Shown: in pieces, positions 27,864-37,745 of the stretch
Layout of the letters: every line of letters starts with the position of its first letter
Position numbering within the stretch: the first letter of the stretch is position 1
Origin: Vibrio sp. 10N.286.49.B1
GTDB taxonomy: Bacteria > Pseudomonadota > Gammaproteobacteria > Enterobacterales > Vibrionaceae
Reading direction: 5' to 3'
Assembly: GCF_002873335.1 (NCBI RefSeq)
Contig: NZ_MCUW01000023.1
Coordinates: 1 to 64,000 of the forward strand
Length of the DNA stretch: 64,000 nucleotides
Position numbers and translations under genes: made by a program
Notes under the pieces: generated by a model
The model's input: the letters and a program-made list of their open reading frames with translations, nothing else
Databases searched by the model: none
Told to the model about the DNA's origin: nothing

Positions 27864-29651
27864 GTGAAGAAACACACCCAAAGCACCATCAATCGCTTCG
27901 CGAAATGGAAATACATTGTGCTCGCAATCAGCTTAATCATCATGCTGTTAAGTGCACTGCCTTCCTTATATGGCGAAAATGCTGCATTGCAGATTAATCA
28001 TCGCGGACATACCGTGGATGCCCCCCAGATATCACAACGCCTGCAACAAGCTGGCATTACTCCGACTAGCATCGACCAGCAAGGCGACAGCACCATTGTT
28101 ATCTTGTCGGACCCAACGCAACAAGCCCAAGCCCAGTCGGTATTAAATCAATACCTCGACTCCTCGATCACTGTTGCACTTGCCATGGAAGCCGCTGCAC
28201 CGAAATGGCTGCTCAGCGCCGGGTTCTCTCCTATTGCCCTTGGTTTGGATTTGCGTGGCGGCGTGCAGTTCTTACTAGAAGTCGATATGGAACCGGTCTA
28301 CCAAGCACACCGCCAAATGGTGATTGATGAGTTTGCCTCTGAAATCAGAGCAAGCCGTGGACGAGTCATTCAAGATGCTGTTCAAATTAACTTATATAAC
28401 GACCAGGATGTCACCACTGCTCGTACGTTGCTGCGTAGTCAGTTTGCCAATTGGGACAGTCGTATTAGCGGCAATACCGTCACACTTTCATTATCCGATG
28501 ATGAAAAAATTGCATTGCGAACCCTTACCGTTCAACAAAATTTGCAGATCATGCGTGGGCGTCTTGCTGAACTTGGCATCACCGAAGCCTCTGTGCAGCG
28601 TCAGGGGGAAAGCCGAATTCGAATTGAATTGCCCGGCGTACAAGATCCTGCAGCGGCGAAAGATGTGATTGGTGCCACCGCATCCTTAGCATTTCATTCA
28701 ATGCCTGACACGCAATCCAGACAATCTCTGACCTTACTTGATAACGATGGCCATACCGTTCATGTGGATCGTCGTGCCATTTTGGCGGGCGAGCACATTA
28801 TCGACGCAAGAGCCGGACTTGGTGAGATGGGAACGTCAGAGGTAAACATCTCTCTTGATTCCAGTGGCGGACGAAAAATGTCGCAATTTACTCGCACCAA
28901 CATCGGTCAGCCAATGGCAACGCTGTATAACGAATACAGCCGAGATGCCTCAGGAGAGAGCCAACAGGTAAGTAAAGTCATTAGCGTCGCAACCATTCAG
29001 TCTCAACTGGGTAGCCGCTTTCGAATTACCGGTGTAGGCAGCATGCAAGATGCCCAAGAACTTGCCCTTTTACTCAGAGCAGGATCGCTTACCGCGCCAG
29101 TGACCATAATAGAAGAGCGCACTATTGGCCCATCACTTGGTGCTGAAAATGTGAAAAACGGCTTTGCTGCACTCGCGTTAGGTCTAGCGCTTACATTGAG
29201 CTTTATTGCACTTTGGTATCGCAAGATGGGCTGGGTCGCCAACGTCGCTTTGCTCGCCAATATGGTGTGTTTGTTTGGTCTCATTGCACTGCTTCCTGGC
29301 GCGGTTCTCACGCTACCAGGTATTGCTGGCATGGTATTAACTGTCGGCATGGCCGTCGACACCAATGTGTTAATTTTTGAACGGATTAAAGACAAGATGC
29401 GCGAAGGAAGAACCTTTGCACAAAGTATTGATAAGGGCTTTAACAGTGCTTTCAGCTCCATTTTTGATGCCAACCTAACCACAATGATCGTCGCCATCGC
29501 ACTGTACACCATAGGTAACGGCCCCATTCAAGGGTTTGCCATCACACTTGGGCTTGGATTATTAACCAGTTTATTTACTGGTGTATTTCTGTCTCGCGCC
29601 ATCATCAATCTCATTTGGGGGCGTGATCAACGCCGTGAAGTAAAGGTCTAA
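27864..29651 (+). CDS. secD: Protein translocase subunit SecD (second paralogue, SecD2)
   Basis: 595 residues. One N-terminal helix (about 15-33), a large periplasmic P1 domain, then five C-terminal helices. SecD signatures are present: GLDLRGGVQFLLEVD near residue 125, RIRIELPGVQDPA, and VDTNVLIFERIKDKMREG near residue 500. SecDF uses an ion gradient to pull exported chains out of SecYEG. The start is GTG in the loop of a small hairpin, downstream of vemP. Vibrios carry two SecDF sets; the vemP-linked one was described in V. alginolyticus as induced when Na+ is low and as not Na+-driven. Ion choice here is inferred from that. Confidence 0.95.
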   Translation: MKKHTQSTINRFAKWKYIVLAISLIIMLLSALPSLYGENAALQINHRGHTVDAPQISQRLQQAGITPTSIDQQGDSTIVILSDPTQQAQAQSVLNQYLDSSITVALAMEAAAPKWLLSAGFSPIALGLDLRGGVQFLLEVDMEPVYQAHRQMVIDEFASEIRASRGRVIQDAVQINLYNDQDVTTARTLLRSQFANWDSRISGNTVTLSLSDDEKIALRTLTVQQNLQIMRGRLAELGITEASVQRQGESRIRIELPGVQDPAAAKDVIGATASLAFHSMPDTQSRQSLTLLDNDGHTVHVDRRAILAGEHIIDARAGLGEMGTSEVNISLDSSGGRKMSQFTRTNIGQPMATLYNEYSRDASGESQQVSKVISVATIQSQLGSRFRITGVGSMQDAQELALLLRAGSLTAPVTIIEERTIGPSLGAENVKNGFAALALGLALTLSFIALWYRKMGWVANVALLANMVCLFGLIALLPGAVLTLPGIAGMVLTVGMAVDTNVLIFERIKDKMREGRTFAQSIDKGFNSAFSSIFDANLTTMIVAIALYTIGNGPIQGFAITLGLGLLTSLFTGVFLSRAIINLIWGRDQRREVKV

Positions 29652-29653
29652 TT

Positions 29654-30556
29654 ATGAAATTCTCTCAATACTCATTGACTCACGTTCGCTATGGTATGTC
29701 AGCTATTTCAATGCTGCTTTTACTGACAGCAACGCTTTTCATTACCTTTAAGGGATTTAATTGGGGACTGGATTTTACCGGTGGAATCGTCGCAGAGGTT
29801 CGTCTCGATGAAACCCTAACGGCAACAGATATCCAACCCTCCCTAGAAGAAGCGTTAATGCAGGAAGTCCAAATTGTCAGCTCAACAGAGCCTGGGCGAT
29901 GGATCCTACGCTACCATCCAACGGAAGATGAAACGCTGGCGCTGTCTCCAATATTAGAATCGTTTAGCCAACAGGTAGAAGTACTCAACAGTAGTATCGT
30001 CGGGCCACAAGTGGGGCAAGACATGGTAGAGCAAGGGGGCGTCGCCATTTTAGCTTGCTTCGTGTTAACCATGTTGTATCTCAGCTATCGATTTGAATGG
30101 CGATTAGCGTTAGGTGCCCTTGTCGCATTAGTCCACGATGTTGTCATCGTCTTAGGATTATTCTCCGTCACTCAAATGGAATTCAACCTAACTATCCTTG
30201 CGGCCGTGCTGGCGGTACTTGGCTATTCGTTAAACGACTCAATTATTATTGCGGATCGCGCTCGTGAGCTGTTTAAATCTAAGCCTAAAAAGTCAGCCGA
30301 CGCACTCATTAACCTCGCCGTAAAAGCAACGTTTTCCCGAACCTTGGTCACTTCCGGCACCACCCTCGTCACGGTATCCAGCCTGTGGTTACTTGGAGGC
30401 CCTGCCTTAGAAGGGTTCGCAATCGCATTGTGTTTAGGTATTGCATGTGGCACATGGTCATCCATTTCATTGGGGGTCACCTTGCCGCAAATCATAGGCA
30501 TCAGCCCAATGCATTATCAAGTCACGAAACCAACCCCAGAGGAGGCATTGCCATAA
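29654..30556 (+). CDS. secF: Protein translocase subunit SecF (second paralogue, SecF2)
   Basis: 300 residues, with six helices and one periplasmic loop. The N-terminal FKGFNWGLDFTGGIVAEV is the SecF D-motif, and LGYSLNDSIIIADRARELF corresponds to the TM4 ion-pathway helix; in SecF1 proteins the second part usually reads NDTIVVFDRIRE, so this region is somewhat divergent. Two bases separate it from secD and its stop overlaps chaA by one base, so all three are one translational unit. It completes the SecD2F2 motor. Confidence 0.95.
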   Translation: MKFSQYSLTHVRYGMSAISMLLLLTATLFITFKGFNWGLDFTGGIVAEVRLDETLTATDIQPSLEEALMQEVQIVSSTEPGRWILRYHPTEDETLALSPILESFSQQVEVLNSSIVGPQVGQDMVEQGGVAILACFVLTMLYLSYRFEWRLALGALVALVHDVVIVLGLFSVTQMEFNLTILAAVLAVLGYSLNDSIIIADRARELFKSKPKKSADALINLAVKATFSRTLVTSGTTLVTVSSLWLLGGPALEGFAIALCLGIACGTWSSISLGVTLPQIIGISPMHYQVTKPTPEEALP

Positions 30557-31644
30557 TGAGATTAATCAAACAAGAAGTGATGTTCTTACTGGGTCTGCTC
30601 ACGGTAGTACTATTCAAGTTTGGAGGGGAAAGCGTGTTGCAATCGCAGATGAGTTCTCCCGTTGGCTTATTGCTCACTGTCGGGCTGTTTGTTGTCGTGA
30701 TGGCCGCAATATTTGCGGTCGTACGTCATTCCGACGCACTTGCGATTAAGTTAGGTGATCCCTACGGGACTCTCATTTTAACGCTGTCAGTGATTTTACT
30801 TGAAGTCGTGATGATATCGTCCATTATGCTTACGGGCGATGCCAATCCGGTCCTCGCTCGAGATACGATGTTTGCCGTTATCATGGCCGTACTGAATGGT
30901 TTAGTTGGGATCACCTTGTTAATAGGGGGGCTTAAATACCACACGCAAAAATACAATCTAGACGGTTTAAAATCGTATCTTGTCGCAATTGTCCCATTGG
31001 CGCTGTTGTGCCTTGTGCTACCCAACTTCACCAGTGCAGATAAATCAGGAGCAATGTCAACCGCACTGATGACCATGCTTGTCTTCGCTTCTGTTGTTTT
31101 ATATGGGGTATTTTTATTCATCCAAACCCGCAGTCACACCCATTTTTTTATGGATGAGGATCATCAAGATGAGCATGAATTCCATGGGCCACTGGGCAGC
31201 AATTTATACCATTCAATCATGCTGGTGGGTTACTTACTCATTGTCATTTTACTGGCCAAGAGTTTAGCGATCCCAATTGATGGCACCGTGGTGTTGCTCG
31301 GTGCTCCTGCGGCATTAGGTGGGCTTATTGTTGCCATTTTAATTTTAGCCCCAGAGGCGGTGGGCGCCGCGAAAGCAGCGCTCAACAATCAGTTACAACG
31401 AGCTATGAATTTGTTCTTTGGTTCGGTGCTCGCCACCATTGCTTTAACCGTTCCCGCCGTTTTATTGATCTCCACTGTCATTAGTCAGCCAATCCAACTG
31501 GGTCTAGCTCCGGCAGAGATGGTATTGCTCGTTACCACATTACTTATGACTGGCATCAGTTTTAGTAGCGGTAGAACGAACTCTTTAAATGGCGTCGCGC
31601 ACCTCATACTGTTCGTTGCATACATCGTTTTGATGTTCGAATAA
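30556..31644 (+). CDS. chaA: Calcium/sodium-proton antiporter ChaA
   Basis: 362 residues, close to the 366 of E. coli ChaA. The start ATG overlaps the secF stop (TAATG); longer upstream starts lie inside secF and are rejected. CaCA-family alpha repeats are seen: GDPYGTLILTLSVILLEVVM near residue 68 and LAPEAVGAAKAALNNQLQRA near 272. An acidic loop (MDEDHQDEHEFH) lies between the halves. ChaA exports Ca2+, Na+ or K+ in exchange for protons. Being fused in the same operon as the second SecDF ties cation balance to protein export. A terminator follows. Confidence 0.93.
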   Translation: MRLIKQEVMFLLGLLTVVLFKFGGESVLQSQMSSPVGLLLTVGLFVVVMAAIFAVVRHSDALAIKLGDPYGTLILTLSVILLEVVMISSIMLTGDANPVLARDTMFAVIMAVLNGLVGITLLIGGLKYHTQKYNLDGLKSYLVAIVPLALLCLVLPNFTSADKSGAMSTALMTMLVFASVVLYGVFLFIQTRSHTHFFMDEDHQDEHEFHGPLGSNLYHSIMLVGYLLIVILLAKSLAIPIDGTVVLLGAPAALGGLIVAILILAPEAVGAAKAALNNQLQRAMNLFFGSVLATIALTVPAVLLISTVISQPIQLGLAPAEMVLLVTTLLMTGISFSSGRTNSLNGVAHLILFVAYIVLMFE

Positions 31645-31658
31645 CACGCTTTATTTAG

Positions 31659-31690
31659 CCTTGTGCGATCTCCGCACAAGGTCTTTTTAT
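31659..31690 (+). terminator. Terminator of the vemP-secD2-secF2-chaA operon
   Basis: 9-bp stem CCTTGTGCG / CGCACAAGG (31659-31681, loop ATCTC), then TCTTTTTAT. It separates chaA from the DedA gene. Confidence 0.88.
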
Positions 31691-31709
31691 TCATATTGAA
31701 GGATTTTGT

Positions 31710-32363
31710 ATGCTGGACATTTTTACTGCGATTTGGCACCACGACTTTGAAGCACTTCAGCAAATAAGTTCGTTAAACGGTTTTTTGATGCTGCTTGCTT
31801 TCATATTATTGCTCGAATCAAGCTTCGTTTTCTTACCTCTACCCGGAGACAGCTTAGTCCTTTTCGTGGGTGGCCTGGTTGGGCTAGGGATCCTTGATTT
31901 TTATCCGGCGGCAGGCGCGCTTTGCTTCGCAGCCTCACTTGGCAGTATCAATGCCTACTTACAAGGTAGAGTGCTCCATAAAACACGCTTTGTGCCCTTT
32001 CTAAAACGAGTGTTACCCAATGATGCGTTACCCAAAGCGAAAGACTTACTCCATCGTTATGGCTTCCTATCATTGTTTATCTCACGCTTCATCCCATTTG
32101 TTAGGGTGCTCACGCCGATGCTAATGGGACTCTCAAAACTCAGTGTTTGGAGAACGGTCATCATTAGTACAACCAGTTCTGTATTTTGGTGTTTGCTACT
32201 AATGATATCGGGGAAGTGGTTAATGATTCACCCAAGGCTGAATGACTATCAAGAGCTTATATCTAAAGGGCTGCTTTTATTTAGCATGTCGCTGGTGGCA
32301 ATCGCGGTTATTGGGTTGGTATATCGCTACATGACGTCAAAAAATGAAAGTTGTAATTTTTAG
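31710..32363 (+). CDS. DedA family membrane protein (VTT domain)
   Basis: 217 residues with about five hydrophobic segments, including a re-entrant-type N-terminal part (ESSFVFLPLPGDSLVLFVGGL, cut here to its key residues E, PGD) and the DedA signature around YGFLSLFISRFIPFVRVLTP, where the two Arg are essential in E. coli YqjA/YghB. DedA proteins flip lipid carriers or phospholipids and support the proton motive force. It follows chaA by 65 bases behind a terminator, with SD GAAGGA. An imperfect stem (32372-32400, GCTGGTTCA with TGAGCCAGC) follows the gene. Confidence 0.92.
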   Translation: MLDIFTAIWHHDFEALQQISSLNGFLMLLAFILLLESSFVFLPLPGDSLVLFVGGLVGLGILDFYPAAGALCFAASLGSINAYLQGRVLHKTRFVPFLKRVLPNDALPKAKDLLHRYGFLSLFISRFIPFVRVLTPMLMGLSKLSVWRTVIISTTSSVFWCLLLMISGKWLMIHPRLNDYQELISKGLLLFSMSLVAIAVIGLVYRYMTSKNESCNF

Positions 32364-32555
32364 CTCATATTGCTGGTTCAATATACAAACCTGAGCCAGC
32401 ATCTCACCACCATATTTAATTTCCTCACTCAAATAAAACCCTAAATTAATTCAGTAACTAGCAATATTGATTTAAAAAATATTTCACAAAAAAATATATC
32501 AACTTAAAACACCAAACTTCTAAATAGCATATGCATACCATTGTTTAATTCATCC

Positions 32556-32571
32556 TGTGACACAGATCACA
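32556..32571. promoter_or_regulatory. CRP (cAMP receptor) binding site
   Basis: TGTGA-CACAGA-TCACA, a perfect symmetrical CRP consensus, centred 93 bases before the lipoprotein start codon. It predicts cAMP-CRP activation of that gene. Confidence 0.78.
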
Positions 32572-32656
32572 CAACGAGTGACATATATTGATGTTCCTGC
32601 TTATTTTTTTGAAATAGAATCACAAAAAAATCAAGCTATAATTAAAGGGAAGTAAA

Positions 32657-34054
32657 TTGAATAAAACAATATTGAGCAGTGCAATATTTTCAGTGCTATT
32701 AATATCAGGATGTGGTGGAAGCTCTGACGATAATAACGAGACGATACCAGGTAAAACAATCACCGTTATAGATGGCTATATTGAAAAAGCAGAAATATGT
32801 GTTGACCGAGATGGCGACGGTATTTGTGGTAGCGGCGAGTCACTCGGTTTCACTAGCAGCAATGGCAAATTCACCATCCCGCATTCTGATGCAAATTATC
32901 CAGTAATTGTTCGATCCATAGCTGGGCTATCAATTGACAGCGACCGTATCGGCTACCTAACTAACAGCTATGAAATGACGGCTCAGCAAGAGGACTCTGT
33001 TGTTACTCCATTCACGACTTTAGCTAACGCGAGAGGAATAACCGTCGAAGAACTCGCAGACGAGTTAAACCTTAATGCCAACGTAATATCCGGCGATTAT
33101 GTTGTCGCGAAAGACGATGAGGCCACCAGAGGCTATGCGCTTGAGGCACATGCTCTAGCCCGTAGTCTGGTACACGAACTGCCTGCGAATTCCGCTGACC
33201 TTAATGGCGACAAACTGTTTGAATCCGCCACCGCGATTAATAACGCGATCAATGACCACCTTAATGACTCTGATATTGAGACATTAGAAGATATCGACTT
33301 TGTCCGCTCAGACAATGGTGATTACGAAAGCATTGAAGTTATCAATGATTTAAACAGTTACTTAATTGGTAATAACGATTCTGCTGACAATCCAGAGACA
33401 GTATGGAACGTTGCTAATTTTGGTACTTACTGGGCAAAAGAAGAAGGCGTATTTTCTGCTTGGTTAACCAAAGACGAGCTTTGTGTTGATGGCAACGACT
33501 TAAATCGTACCTATAGCTGTGGCGAGTACTCAATCAAAGAGCAAACACTCATTATAGAAGGCGATAATGGTTCTGAAAATAATGAGTTTATCTACACATC
33601 CTCTAACCTTTCCTTCGTGGTGCCAGATGAAGGCGACCTGACGCTTTGGACGACGGAAGACATTCTAAGCGCTGAACTTGATTTCGTCATTGCTGATTTT
33701 GAACATAAAACGTGGCACATTGTTTTGGACGACTCAAATAGTGAAATCTCAAAGCCGACTTATGCGACGTTCCAGTTCAATGACTTTAATGAAGAAACTA
33801 ACACTGGTGAAGTGATCCTTGTCGAAGACGGTCAAGAAAATTACGCAACAACTTGGACTATTAATGACGGTAATCTAACCATCGTATTTGATGAACTACC
33901 TAGTGATAACGACATCGAATTGAGCTATTCAGCGACCAATGGCACTATCATGATCGTTGCAAATTTAGAGCATGATGAAGATGTATTTTCATTTATGACT
34001 CAAGATGGCGATCTTGCACAAAACATCGTAAAAAAATGGAAAGAAGCTAAATAA
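32657..34054 (+). CDS. Surface lipoprotein with EF-hand-like Ca2+ loop
   Basis: 465 residues. Lipoprotein signal with lipobox LLISGC (Cys19) and a Gly-Gly-Ser linker. After it comes a domain with DGYIEKAEICVDRDGDGICG (about 39-58), a calcium-loop motif of a type common in Vibrio and Shewanella surface lipoproteins, followed by VVTPFTTLANA. The second half (about 245-460) is beta-rich and acidic, without recognised catalytic residues. Start is TTG at 32657 after AAAGGGAAG. The protein is strongly acidic, as expected for a secreted marine protein. A perfect CRP site upstream suggests control by carbon supply. Function unknown. Confidence 0.85.
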   Translation: MNKTILSSAIFSVLLISGCGGSSDDNNETIPGKTITVIDGYIEKAEICVDRDGDGICGSGESLGFTSSNGKFTIPHSDANYPVIVRSIAGLSIDSDRIGYLTNSYEMTAQQEDSVVTPFTTLANARGITVEELADELNLNANVISGDYVVAKDDEATRGYALEAHALARSLVHELPANSADLNGDKLFESATAINNAINDHLNDSDIETLEDIDFVRSDNGDYESIEVINDLNSYLIGNNDSADNPETVWNVANFGTYWAKEEGVFSAWLTKDELCVDGNDLNRTYSCGEYSIKEQTLIIEGDNGSENNEFIYTSSNLSFVVPDEGDLTLWTTEDILSAELDFVIADFEHKTWHIVLDDSNSEISKPTYATFQFNDFNEETNTGEVILVEDGQENYATTWTINDGNLTIVFDELPSDNDIELSYSATNGTIMIVANLEHDEDVFSFMTQDGDLAQNIVKKWKEAK

Positions 34055-34067
34055 CTATCCATGAAAA

Positions 34068-34098
34068 CACCTAGCGTGTATTTATTACACGCTAGGTG
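34068..34098 (+). terminator. Stem-loop after the lipoprotein gene
   Basis: 13-bp perfect stem CACCTAGCGTGTA / TACACGCTAGGTG with loop TTTAT. No T run follows, so it may act as an RNA end stabiliser as well as a terminator. Confidence 0.7.
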
Positions 34099-34210
34099 AG
34101 AAATTCCCTATAACATTAAAGATAATTAGGCCATCTATTAATTTAAACTCAAATAATTAAGGCCAAAGTAAATAATAAATCAGATATTTATAGTGAAAAT
34201 TTTTATATCC

Positions 34211-34235
34211 AGGTGACATAAACATTGTCACACCT
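34211..34235 (-). terminator. Weak stem-loop after the 6-phospho-beta-glucosidase gene
   Basis: GTGACA and TGTCAC pair around a 7-base loop, extended by AGG/CCT with one bulge; an A/T-rich tail follows on the minus strand. Terminator or operator, uncertain. Confidence 0.4.
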
Positions 34236-34252
34236 TATATATTGTAGTTATT

Positions 34253-36046
<1,794 letters not shown>

Positions 36047-37420
36047 TTGTCCTCCCATTCCTACATAAGAAAAAACTTTTCGCTTGCGTGGCCGCTCGCG
36101 TTTAACGCATTGCTGATGCAATCCATGTTAATGATCGATACCTTGATGGTGTCACCACTTGGTGAGATCCCTCTTGCGGCAATGGGCATTGCGACCACCG
36201 TGGTGGCGTTTATTCTTGGTATTCAGATGGCATTGGCCAATGGTACTCAGCTGGTATTGAGCAGAGCCGTGGGATCGCAAACGTCAGGCGCACTATCGAA
36301 AGCCTTTTTATCAGGCATGATTATTAACTTGTCAGTCGCCTCATTATTTTGGTTACTGCTCACACTCTTTGAACAACCGTTGCTGCACGCCATTACTGAT
36401 GATATGTCGCTACATACGGAAATCAGTGGCTACCTAGATGTTTCCAAGTATCTGGTCTTATTTACCTCAGTCACACAGGTTATCACAGCATTATTTAATA
36501 GCATGGGACGCACAAAAGTTCCGCTCAAAGGGTACGTCCTTGAGCTACCAATTAATACGGCTCTCTCTTATGTCCTTATTTACGGAATATCACTTTCTGA
36601 GGGAGTAAGCATTGAAGGAACGGGGGTTCAAGGGGCCGCATTAGGCAGCGTCATTGCCATTGCGATTCGTCTCATTTTCTTGTGCTTATGTGTGCACCTT
36701 GATTCCGCTATCACACTCAACATGCGCGACCAACTGTCGACGTTAAAGCGTAACATCCGCCTACATTTTGTAGAGATTTTCCCTGTCGCCGCCAACGTAA
36801 CAATTTTGTCTATTGGTGCTACTACGTACCAACTCATGTACTCACAACTGAATATCAACGCCTATGTTGCCATCACGTTAGTGTTCCCTTGGATTCGTGC
36901 AGGAACACAATTTATTACCGCGTGGGCACATTCGTCTGCCATTACGATTAGCCAAGCAATAGGCTCTCGTAAAATGGATGATCTAACGAAAAACGTGGAT
37001 ACAAGTATTGACGTCGCGGTAGGCATTTCCGTTGTCTGCGCTGTGTTTTTTGCTGGGCTCAGCCTCGTCATTGCCAATGTGTATCCCGACCTGGATCCAT
37101 CAACCTACGAAGCGCTTGCCATTATCGCGCCACTCTACATCTTTTTGCCTATTATTCGCGGTTACAATACCGTGCATGGACACGTACTGAGAGCCCTTGG
37201 CAAGACAACAGCCGTATTTAAAATCAACTTCACGGGACAATGGCTTATCTCTATCCCATTGTGTGCGCTTATAATTTTTGGTTTTGATGGTTCAATATTT
37301 TGGGCATTTGCTGTGCAGCCATTTGAAGAAATCGTTAAAGCCTTGCCTTTCAGAGCCCTCGCAAGAAAATCACTCAAAGAGTTCGATATGAAAAAAGCCG
37401 ATGCGCTTATGTATGATTAA
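36047..37420 (+). CDS. MATE family multidrug/organic cation efflux transporter
   Basis: 457 residues, twelve transmembrane helices in two six-helix halves, as in NorM. The first helix has SLAWPLAFNALLMQSMLMIDTLMVS, with typical MATE start positions; no extra domains. The start is TTG at 36047 with AAGG seven bases away; no in-frame ATG gives as good a site. It would export drugs or cationic metabolites in exchange for Na+ or H+. It is single, with a long imperfect hairpin after it. The substrate is unknown and the subfamily is not NorM-identical. Confidence 0.92.
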   Translation: MSSHSYIRKNFSLAWPLAFNALLMQSMLMIDTLMVSPLGEIPLAAMGIATTVVAFILGIQMALANGTQLVLSRAVGSQTSGALSKAFLSGMIINLSVASLFWLLLTLFEQPLLHAITDDMSLHTEISGYLDVSKYLVLFTSVTQVITALFNSMGRTKVPLKGYVLELPINTALSYVLIYGISLSEGVSIEGTGVQGAALGSVIAIAIRLIFLCLCVHLDSAITLNMRDQLSTLKRNIRLHFVEIFPVAANVTILSIGATTYQLMYSQLNINAYVAITLVFPWIRAGTQFITAWAHSSAITISQAIGSRKMDDLTKNVDTSIDVAVGISVVCAVFFAGLSLVIANVYPDLDPSTYEALAIIAPLYIFLPIIRGYNTVHGHVLRALGKTTAVFKINFTGQWLISIPLCALIIFGFDGSIFWAFAVQPFEEIVKALPFRALARKSLKEFDMKKADALMYD

Positions 37421-37451
37421 TCAATATAAATAGATCATTAAAACCGTCTTC

Positions 37452-37499
37452 TAAGTCCTAACTAATCAAGCCAAAGAAACGCACTTTGGTTAGGACTTA
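37452..37499 (+). terminator. Long stem-loop after the MATE gene
   Basis: Outer stem TAAGTCCTAA / TTAGGACTTA, inner stem CCAAAG / CTTTGG with loop AAACGCA, and a one-sided bulge. It has no T run. Confidence 0.65.
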
Positions 37500-37745
37500 T
37501 ACCTTATTCTACTCTGTAAACTACCACTCACTCGGTAAATAACGCGACAAAACGACCTGCTGACTAGCTTATCCAGGCTTTTATTTCGATACAATTATCA
37601 CTAACCGCCAAGTCAGTCACAATTTTTGACGAATATACTGTCTTACACGTGACGACCGTCAAGCTACATATTCTTACAACTAGAAACAAACTCTTAGATC
37701 ATACAATATTATTGCATACTAAGTTCACGGATATGAAGAGAGTTT
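37500..37745 (+). promoter_or_regulatory. Upstream region of the LamG lipoprotein
   Basis: No gene. Contains an inverted repeat TGACG-AC-CGTCA at 37650-37661, and an AT-rich stretch 37690-37730 fit for a promoter. The binder of the repeat is unknown. Confidence 0.4.

Noticed and set aside
30385..31644. Longer ChaA starting inside secF.
   Set aside because: The extension lies in secF in another frame and does not look like ChaA; ATG at 30556 gives the normal length.
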